16,876 nucleotides of DNA. Origin: Haplosporangium gracile. Lineage: Eukaryota; Mortierellomycota; Mortierellomycetes; Mortierellales; Mortierellaceae. A model generated the notes under the pieces. The model worked only from the letters and a program-made list of their open reading frames with translations. It was not told the DNA's origin and did no database searches. Shown one piece after another: positions 10,187 to 16,876 of this stretch; position 1 is the first letter of the stretch; every line of letters begins with the position of its first letter. The stretch covers positions 1 to 16,876 of the forward strand of contig JAAAUF010000889.1 in assembly GCA_015499985.1 (NCBI GenBank), given 5' to 3'. The translations under genes and the position numbers were made by a program.

Positions 10187-10802
10187 GATGTTTCTCCTAC
10201 TGCAACACAGTTGACTTGATAGGTAGACCCATATATATATATTTTCATACATGTGCAAAGATTGTTTTCTTGTTCATTATTACATAACCTTCATTCAGTG
10301 CCCTTAATAAATTACGGAGGTGTTCCTTCAACTGCGCCCACACATAAACCAAAGGCTCAGCCGGGGAGTACACACACGTCCTTACAGAGATTCGCTCACA
10401 AAATGTGTCGGGGACGTTACTTTTTCTCTTGACTTTTCGCTGCCATTTTTTGTGTGCTTGTCGTCGACGGATGCGTAGTGTGAGACGGAAGTGAGAACAA
10501 GAGAAGCCATAAGGGAGAGAGACGGTTGCGTGTTGTGAGTGAAAACATGAGCGTGTTTGAGACAGCGAGCGAGAGGTAAGAGAGATGCATTGGATTGAAG
10601 CAATTAGAGTAGTCAGGAACAGAAAGTCAACGAGAAGAAGGTCGAAGAGAAATAGGATAAGGAGGAGAAGGGGAACCATAGATGAGTACGTCGTGAGTGC
10701 ATGGAGGTGAGGTATGACAAGTGTGGGTAGTTCATATCAGTACATCGAAAATCCAGTGGTTGGCAAGGATGGCAAACAAAAAAAAAAAAAAGAGAGAGAA
10801 GG
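10187..10802. other. Spacer after monooxygenase B
   Basis: Beyond the 3' UTR of copy B, this is mostly purine-rich DNA (about 10500-10680 and 10780-10800). A minus-strand frame at 10245-10679 opens with ATG and a long leucine/phenylalanine run, but that is what antisense of a GA-rich tract produces, and it has no recognisable domain. No gene is called. Confidence 0.45.
10306..10311 (+). terminator. AATAAA polyadenylation signal candidate after monooxygenase B
   Basis: The first AATAAA after the stop codon of copy B, 120 nt downstream, a plausible 3' UTR length for a fungus. Confidence 0.4.
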
Positions 10803-11353
10803 ATGCGGAGGGACAGGTTTGAAATTGTTGTTGCCCTCATGGTTGGGTTGATGGTAAACGGATGTTTAATAAAGATGTTATCGCTGACGCATCCGTATTT
10901 CTCAAATGTTGAGGCAAGGATGTTATATACATGGGTCATCACTGCACCTTCAAGCAAAAAAGAGGGTACAAAAGGCAAAAAAGGACAATCGGATAAAAAG
11001 AAGCAGACGCAAGGCATCTCTGCCAAAACAAGACCTCCAAGTACACAAGAGGTGACTGGAGTCAAGAATATGGATACATCGCCCGAGACGGCTTTTACCC
11101 GTGTGGCGCTTCGCTAGGCATACATGAGAATGGGCGCTGCCTTGGAGCGTCCATGGATCCACGCGCGGCCGATGAGCGGTTGTTGGAAAGTCTGCTGGGA
11201 AGGAGGAGGTTGTCATTGACGAGAAGGATGGGAAAAGTCCCCTTAATTCGTATCCAGTGTTATTTTTTCTTCCATTGAAGTTATGAGGAGCAGCGGCAAT
11301 TGTTGCGCAGAGCCAGGTTGTGGACCGGACTGCGACTGGTGGTTGGCCTTTAG
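10803..11353 (+). pseudogene. Uncertain small split gene or decayed gene, function unknown
   Basis: Two coherent plus-strand frames follow one another. The first opens at ATG 10803 with a hydrophobic helix (VVALMVGLMVNGCLIKML) and a lysine-rich tail (GTKGKKGQSDKKK). The second is open from 10997 to a TGA at 11276 and then again to a TAG at 11351; it carries residues such as WSQEYGYIARDGFYPCGASL, DERLLESLLGRRR and YEEQRQLLRRARLW, which look protein-like. A model with exons 10803-10965, 11052-11208 and 11281-11353 keeps the frame (130 residues). However, its acceptors (gag, aag) and second donor (gttgtc) are weak, although a good pyrimidine tract (ttattttttcttcc) precedes 11281. It may instead be a relic with frameshifts. 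I do not recognise the family. Confidence 0.3.
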
Positions 11354-11989
11354 AAGAGCTTGGTATGTAGCCTTTTTCATTATCAAATGCTTCTCTTGGG
11401 CTTTTTACTGGAAAAATAAAATCACTTGCGGAAAAAAGGCATGGATATGGAGTCTCGAAGAAAAGATGGCCGAGCCACCCTGAAAAAAGTTAGTTGTCCT
11501 GCAGATCGAGGGAGGTGGTGATACGATTAGTATAAGCTGGCAGCTTCGTGGAAGAGTTCTGATTCGTAATCTCTCTTCTCCCTTGCTGAGATGACCAGCT
11601 CTATGAAACGGGATGTGAGAAAGCAAAAGGTTTTATTTCGCTTGAACTGGACCGAGAGAAGTGCACCACTTCCTCAATTTCCCAGCCACGCCTCAAATTT
11701 TCCCCAAAAAATATATAAAAAAATAGGGGTCGTCAAACTACGGCCAGATCCAAAATAAATCCGCCGCACGTTTGCGCATTTGACATTTTTCTGTCAACTG
11801 CGCAGGTCTTCTAATAATGGATTCTCTAAAAGAATACGAAAATGGAAGAGCGAGGAATGTGTGGGAATGGTGGCAAAAAGGAAGGTGAGAAAGCTCTAAA
11901 AAAAAGAGACTACGTCATGGCTTGAAGCCTAATTTTTTTTGACGAGCTTGTTCTTTTCCCCATTTCCATCTCATCTTGCTCGCACATCT

Positions 11990-12052
11990 GCACACCACAC
12001 CACATCACACTGCACACCACGCACCACTCACGCACGCACTAAACCACGACTT
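11990..12052 (+). repeat. CAC-rich low-complexity tract
   Basis: An irregular run of CAC and CACA units (cacaccacaccacatcacac and on to cacgcacgcac), with guanine confined to a few TG, CG positions. It follows the C/T-rich block and may be part of an untranslated leader. Confidence 0.6.
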
Positions 12053-12110
12053 CTAAATCGCGAAGGTAATGAATGAAAACAATAACATTGTAGTAATTTG
12101 GTCAGTGCAC

Positions 12111-12281
12111 GTTGATTCTTTCTCAGCGAATCCTGTTTAGTTCGTGACAGGGAGGCGGAAAGTGGGGCATGTATTGTTCCGTCGTCTGAGACTCAATGTC
12201 TTGGCAAGGGAAAACCATCACTTAAGCTGATTCTTTCTTAACGAATCCTGCTTAGTTCGCGGCAGGGAGGCGGAAAGTGGA
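12111..12281 (+). repeat. Pair of 56-bp direct repeats, 115 bp apart
   Basis: Copy 1 is 12111-12166 and copy 2 is 12226-12281. Both read gNtgattctttct.a.cgaatcctg.ttagttcg and end in cagggaggcggaaagtgg. They differ at about seven sites, all transitions by eye. Weaker similarity continues beyond each copy (for example tgttccgtcgtctgag against attgtcgtcagtcgat), so the true unit may be about 115 bp. There is no tRNA fold or open frame. The repeats sit between a possible promoter and the candidate gene at 12446. Confidence 0.75.
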
Positions 12282-12445
12282 GTGTGGTGTGATTTCACTG
12301 TTTTTGAAATTGTCGTCAGTCGATGCAATGTTATTGTCAAATGAGTTTTTTAGCAATGGCTTCCTAATATACCTTCTATCATTATAATTATTATGTCTTC
12401 GTTGCACAAGCTAACGACAGAACGTCATACAGAGTTACCGACTAT

Positions 12446-13110
12446 ATGGACAGCAACAAAGACATCACCAAGCACGGCGACAAAAACAAAAGCAGCACCA
12501 CGGTTGCCCACAAAAATGCAGGCAGTCACAATCAGCCTTCAAAGGAAATCAATGAATGGGCACACAAAAGGATCAGTGTTGGCGAGTTGATTACGATGCC
12601 TGATTTTGCCCGATCGTTCAAGTACTACATTTCGAATGATGCCGACACCGCCTTCGTCAGACTTCTAGCTTGCTCGATTCTACTCCAAGATACAAGGGAT
12701 GGTGCACTCGCAATGTAAAACACTTGGCTACGAAATCACGACAGTGCTTTCTGGGCCTCTCGATCAGCGACGTTGCAGATTGAAACTTCTATAAAAAGGG
12801 CAGTGGAAGAAATTGTCGAAGGGAGCGACCGCATCAGAAAGAGAATGATCTGTGAGTTTATCAGAAATAAGGAACAATCCCAACCGTCCCAAGAGTCAAA
12901 GCCGGTAGAGGGTATGTCGATCAAATCATCTCGGATGATGACTTGGATTCCGACTCTGAAAATCAAGGTTTGTTTATTCTCTCTGAGTTAGCGCATTGGA
13001 ATAAGAAATATTGAGCTATTTTACTTACAAAATTAAGCCTTGTTTTAGTTTCGACGCTGGCCATCTCATCAGCAGTGAACGGATCAACTGAACTATCATC
13101 ACCGCCATAA
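12446..13110 (+). CDS. Candidate small four-exon gene, unknown family
   Basis: Model: exons 12446-12701, 12768-12851, 12911-12967 and 13049-13110; 152 residues. The unspliced sequence has an in-frame TAA (12716) and then loses frame, but three GT-AG introns of 66, 59 and 81 nt remove both problems. Donors are gtgcac (weak), gtgagt (perfect) and gtttgt (good); acceptors are gatcag, gtagag (unusual) and ttttag (good). The predicted protein has a polar lysine/asparagine/serine-rich first 40 residues, a helical middle (FARSFKYY, AFVRLLACSILLQDTRD, SIKRAVEEIVEG), an acidic patch DDDLDSDSE (122-130) and a serine-rich tail. There is no signal peptide or membrane segment. The last junction (Q132, V133) is the best supported. 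An alternative is a pseudogene with a premature stop. I do not recognise the family, and another upstream ATG at 12393 lies in a different frame. Confidence 0.42.
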
Positions 13111-13224
13111 AACCTTCACCTTGCCCAGCAAAAGCAACCCTTTGTGTCAAGCGTCAACCACCCGCACTCGTTCAATCAAGAAAAGCTAAGCATCTATTGT
13201 GTTCAATTTACCTAATCACATTTC

Positions 13225-13510
13225 ACGTTTTCTCGTTCTTCTCGTTCTTTCCATTCCCATATAACTAGTTTTTTTCGTTCTTCTCGTCCCATATATCTGG
13301 TTTTTCTTGTTCTTCTTGTTCTTCTTGTGCTTCTTGTTCTTCTCGTTCTCATGCGGCTAGTTTTTCTCGTTCTTCTTGGTTTTTTTTCCACTCCCATATA
13401 GCCAGTTTTTCTCATTCTTCTCGTTTTTTTGTCCCCATATACCTCATTTTTCTCGTTGTTTCCGTTGTTCTCGCCCCCGTGTGCCTTGTTTTTCTCGTTT
13501 TACTCGCTTT
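13225..13510 (+). repeat. Degenerate pyrimidine-rich minisatellite
   Basis: About five to seven imperfect units alternate a TTTTTCTCGTTCTTCTCG-type block with a C(C)CATATA(N)C(Y) block (for example cccatatatctgg, tcatgcggctag, cccatatagccag, cccatatacctca). Nested TTC/GTT trinucleotides expand some units. Unit length varies from about 35 to 60 bp. The minus strand reads as arginine/lysine/glutamate-rich peptide, which is a repeat artefact and not evidence for a gene. Confidence 0.75.
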
Positions 13511-13599
13511 CTCCTATTTTTCATTTCTCCCTTCCTCATTTCTCTGTTTCTAAGTAGGAACTTTTTTCGTCCCAGGCGCATGTAGCTCGACACCTTTGA

Positions 13600-14467
13600 T
13601 GTAGAGTCGTTTCCTTGACGAAAAATTGTATGCCCTTCTTCGTGTCCTGCCATAAACGCCTTGCCACCCGTCGTGTACGTTTTGTTGCATTCTCATTTCA
13701 TACTCGCGGAGAAAAAGTAACAGCCGAAAAAATCACATCCGTGGGCATATTTGTAGAACTTTCCACCCTCTTCTGAGTACAAAATTAATAGTTGTCTTTA
13801 CTGGAGTCTTCTGCTTTGTCAAGTCTTGGGGATACCTGTCCCTGTACTGGTACTAAAAAAAGGAACGAAAAGACTGTCAAGCTCCAAAGTGTCGAGATGC
13901 GGATCTCCTTATATACTGGCAATGGTGATGAAGAACGAGATGTGATTCCCTCCTGCCATTTGCTGAATCAAGCCTCAGTGTCCCCGACTCCTGCTATTGT
14001 GGGTTCCTAATTTCCGGGTGTCCTTCGATATGATATCCTTGCCAGTGAATGCCTTCGTCCTCCTGATGTCTTGTAAGTGGTGGTTGGTGGGATGATCACT
14101 GTGTTCAAATTGAACCAGGACGCATCCCTGATATTTTCCCTGTTCCCTGGACCACTTTTTAATTTGAGATCAGACGTGTCTCTATTATCAGCGACACGAT
14201 CATTGAACACCCTGTCGGTGTCAACCATTCGCATTCACAGCATCTTTATATCACCAAGCAGAATAATGCTAGGTGAGTGTCAGGCGAAACTGAACCTATC
14301 ATACCAGTGGTGGATATTACCTACCATCACTATTCTTTCACCTACATAGCGGTAAGCCCAGACCCCTTCATCTCACGTTCTATCGATCATGGTTATTGGC
14401 AACTATTTTTTTCCCGTCCCTTATGAAGGAAGTGAAGGCTAGAAGGCGAGAAGGCAAACAGTATTAA
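13600..14467 (+). pseudogene. Probable decayed protein-coding gene, unknown family
   Basis: Protein-like segments run mainly in one frame with several stops. From 13600 there is SLTKNCMPFFVSCHKRLATR and on to GEKVTAEKITSVGIFVELS, then stops at 13774, 13786 and 13789. From 13792 the same frame gives NGDEERDVIPSCHLLNQ, a TAA at 14008, FPGVLRYDILASECLRPPDV and a TAA at 14074. The coherent frame then changes: WWDDHCVQIEPGRIPDIFPV follows from 14085, a TAA at 14160, and RRVSIISDTIIEHPVGVNH up to a perfect donor gtgagt at 14273. An acceptor at 14349 (acctacatag) would lead into a further open stretch ending at TAA 14465. Some stops might lie in introns I could not place, but at least four plus a frame change suggest a relic. 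No domain is recognised. Confidence 0.4.
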
Positions 14468-15112
14468 TATTAAGGTTGATCGATGTACCAGCTGCGCTAG
14501 CCACATGCACTTGGCTTCTCAAAGTAACAGGGGCACCCTGTTGGTTTTATGTCTGATGAATAATTCTGTATGCGCTTTAAGGCGACCAACCTGGGTTTGG
14601 GGACAACAAATTAAGCATTTTTGCTCAATGCATGCATGCAAACATGCGGGTATAATGTTATGGTGGTTGATTCTTTGCACATGCACAGTTCATGGCGGGG
14701 TGATGGGGGTGGTGGGGTAAATTTGTTTTAGCGTTGGAGACAGGAGGGCTAAATGTATAGTTTGGACTCCATATCCCGTTGTCTATGCTTAATGGTACAT
14801 GTCCCTGTGCCTAGCGGGGTTTTTGACATATTGATAATATACTCTTGTAAACGTTCTCTTTGGCCGACATGGTCCCTTACATTCAATTCACCCCTTCGCC
14901 CTGAAAAAAAAACACAGAGGGAGCAAGATAATAAGTTCACATGTGTATGAGGCGTATCCTGTTGGGGGAGGATGGCGAAAAAAAAAGGTCGGAAGAGTAG
15001 AAAAACCTCCTACCCTACCATTCATCGTTCTTTGATGCCTTTGGGCGAACCAAAAGATGTCCCTCGTGTTTGAAAACAAAGCGAAGTCATTAGGCTGAGC
15101 AATCGTTGCTTG

Positions 15113-15142
15113 TGTGCGTGTGCGTATGCGTATGCGTATGCG
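15113..15142 (+). repeat. Hexanucleotide microsatellite (TRTGCG)5
   Basis: Five tandem units: two TGTGCG followed by three TATGCG. The step from TGTGCG to TATGCG suggests a single substitution spread by slippage. Confidence 0.85.
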
Positions 15143-16813
15143 GCGGTAAACCAGTTAGCTCTTATATTTTGAGCTCTTGATCGAAGCAGAATATGAGTAT
15201 GAGGGAGGGGGAGAGGAACCGACAGGGATCTAGTCTGTGCTTAGTCGGCCTTTATACCGATTCTTCTGTCGATAAGTAAGGCTCTTGTGAAGAACCTGGG
15301 TAAAGGTCCCTTCAGGAAAAGTGGTGATCGAAGACGAGGAGTTGCGTTTTATGCATGAGTAGATTCTAGAGGGGAGCAATGAGGGGCTGGGAGAAAAGAA
15401 TTAGAGGTACATGTAACAACAAGTGAGTAGTTCGATCTTTGAAGGTCTAGAGGGTTGATACAAAGAAAATAGGTTCGTTGTCGAAAGCGCATGCTTCTGG
15501 ATCTGACCTCTGCTCTTCTGGCGATCGAATCAGCTACTTCTCACAAGACGAAAACCCTGATCCGGGCCCGTTCACTCGCAAGGTGGCTCTGAGTAATATC
15601 ATTTATTCTCTTTGCACGTTTGTGTGTGTATCCCGCGTATGGGTAGGGCAGAGAGCTTTTAAAGTTCTTGTGGATTTTGAAAGTGAACAAAAACACAAAA
15701 AAGTGAGCCACTCGGTTCGCCGGCTCCGATTATTTATTTATCTCGCTTCGACCCCCTTTCTCCTTCCTCTCCAGTGGAGAAAAAGGTACCTCGCTCGGGC
15801 GGGTTGTGGAGCGAGCCGAAATACACAAGGTGATTGGAAAAGAAGTGACAAGTGGAGGGAGGGAGACGAAGGCTCTCTACTCTTTGCGCTCGCTCCGTTC
15901 ACTCAATCCCATGGAGACAAAGAGGTTCATGCGTTCAGCGATGGTCATATGCAAAAGCTTTTTTTTTGGGATTCTTTTGGGTCTGGTTTTTAATTGCGGA
16001 TTAGAGGGCAATGTGATCAAGTACAGAAAAAGGAGGAAAGAAAAATCCAAAGACCAAAACCAAGGGGCCACTTTAGCCAGATTTTCGTTCGTTATTAGCA
16101 GAGTCGAGCAGATAAACATTTGAGAGTCATTCATCCATATTGTTTTGTGGCATAGCATTTCTATTTTTTTTTTTGTGTTCCATTACTCATCGATCCCATT
16201 CAGTTTAACTGTACCCATTAAAGTACTCAATTTGCCTACAGACGCCCTCATGGATGCTTGATGTCCCTGTTCACCTCTTATCATTGCATACTTCAATCCC
16301 TACCTCGCCTTGACTCGTTTGTCATTCGTAAATTGTCCTTGAAAAGTAAACAAAAAATCCACCTCAGGGCTGTGGCAATGGGTAGCGTGTTATCTTGTTT
16401 TTCTATCAACAGAAGCTCAAGAAGTAATGCGCGGACATTTCATTCACTGGATCAGCATGCGTTCGTTTTGTTTGTTTGCTCGTATATTCTTGTGGGACAC
16501 AACACCACTCAAGCACACTAGTTTTGTTGCTTTCCCTTGATGCGGTGTTCATTTGTTGGGAGATACCCTTGTACTGTTGCACGACCCTGGATTTGTCAAA
16601 ATAAATCGCCTGTGCCTTGTTTCCTTTTTTCTTTGATAGAGAGAAGGGGGTCAGACATGTGCATTTGTTTGTTGTTTTTCCCGTTGTTCCTAGATAATTG
16701 GGCTAATTTCGGGACGGTGTATGTGTGTGTTTCCATTATCGTTGTGTCTCTTTTCATTTGTTGTGAATGGGTGCGAGGGGATGACCTTGCTTAGATCAGA
16801 CTTGGAAGAGGAG

Positions 16814-16825
16814 AACAACAACACC

Positions 16826-16875
<50 letters not shown>

Positions 16876-16876
16876 C
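16814..16876 (+). repeat. (AAC)n trinucleotide repeat running off the window end
   Basis: AAC/CAA units begin at about 16814, are interrupted once (acacc near 16821-16825), and are perfect from about 16826 to the last base. The total length is unknown because the window ends inside it. In one plus-strand frame it would code for polyglutamine or polyasparagine, but no gene is visible upstream. Confidence 0.9.

Larger units (their letters stand above)
11354..12445. other. Spacer with possible promoter and 5' leader of the small gene at 12446
   Basis: There is no coding signal. From left to right it holds a TATA-like A/T string (aaaatatataaaaaaata, about 11706-11724), a pyrimidine-rich stretch (about 11950-11985), a CAC-rich tract (11990-12052), a possible donor (gcgaag then gtaatg at 12066), and two 56-bp direct repeats. 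This order of TATA, CT block and CAC-rich leader resembles a fungal promoter, so transcription towards 12446 with an intron in the 5' UTR is conceivable. That is inference; no acceptor can be fixed. Confidence 0.35.
14468..16876. other. Repeat-rich spacer with no supported gene
   Basis: No gene is supported in these 2.4 kb. The longest plus-strand open stretch (15478-15993, 171 codons) has no ATG near its beginning and no motif. The region holds a tgcatgcatgca palindrome (14629-14640), a hexanucleotide repeat (15113-15142) and a terminal (AAC)n tract. I saw no tRNA-like B box and no rRNA. Confidence 0.45.

Noticed and set aside
10245..10679. Minus-strand 144-codon frame with an apparent signal peptide
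   Set aside because: The hydrophobic start is the antisense of a GA-rich tract. The rest has no motif, and part of it would overlap the 3' UTR of copy B.
12852..12933. A true frameshift in the candidate small gene at 12446-13110
   Set aside because: A perfect gtgagt donor at 12852 with an acceptor ending at 12910 restores the frame, so a 59-nt intron explains it as well as an indel. I kept it as an intron with low confidence.
13212..13415. Minus-strand arginine/lysine-rich frame
   Set aside because: It is produced by translating the pyrimidine-rich minisatellite, and the repeating RRTRKT/RRTRST pattern follows the repeat unit.
1..16876. CRISPR array, bacterial operon, tRNA or rRNA gene
   Set aside because: No regular spacer-repeat array, no tRNA B-box context and no rRNA-like stretch were seen. 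Spliced genes show that the DNA is eukaryotic.

Overview
The window looks like nuclear DNA of an early-diverging filamentous fungus, most likely a Mortierella-type fungus (Mortierellomycota). Genes are split by many short GT-AG introns (about 60-280 nt), leaders are rich in C and T, spacers are AT-rich with many microsatellites, and there are no bacterial operons or ribosome binding sites. The phylum is inferred from general look and could not be tested by search. All convincing genes are on the plus strand.

Layout. (1) 1-1811: a spacer with no supported gene, carrying a 16-bp perfect palindrome and the upstream region of the first gene. (2) 1812-3156: a three-exon gene for a Bmt2-family 25S rRNA adenine-N1 methyltransferase; its last coding exon has only 22 nt and is easy to miss. 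(3) 3157-4867: spacer. (4) 4868-7232 and 8279-10186: a head-to-tail pair of paralogous class A FAD-dependent monooxygenases (469 and 465 residues by my splice models). They share four intron positions and three identical internal or terminal exon lengths (160, 388 and 219 nt), so they arose by tandem duplication. The first copy has two extra introns flanking an 11-nt microexon that encodes part of the second FAD-binding motif; in the second copy this stretch is uninterrupted. (5) 10187-16876: a gene-poor, repeat-rich half with one tentative small split gene (12446-13110), one uncertain gene or relic (10803-11353), one probable decayed gene (about 13600-14467), a pair of 56-bp direct repeats differing almost only by transitions, a pyrimidine-rich minisatellite, and an (AAC)n tract running off the window end.

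The rRNA methyltransferase is housekeeping and seems unrelated to the oxygenases. The oxygenase pair could act in aromatic or lipid/terpenoid hydroxylation, but nothing here fixes the substrate and no biosynthetic partner gene is visible. The most notable points are the exon structures: the 11-nt microexon, whose skipping would place a stop codon ten codons downstream, and the intron difference between the two tandem copies.
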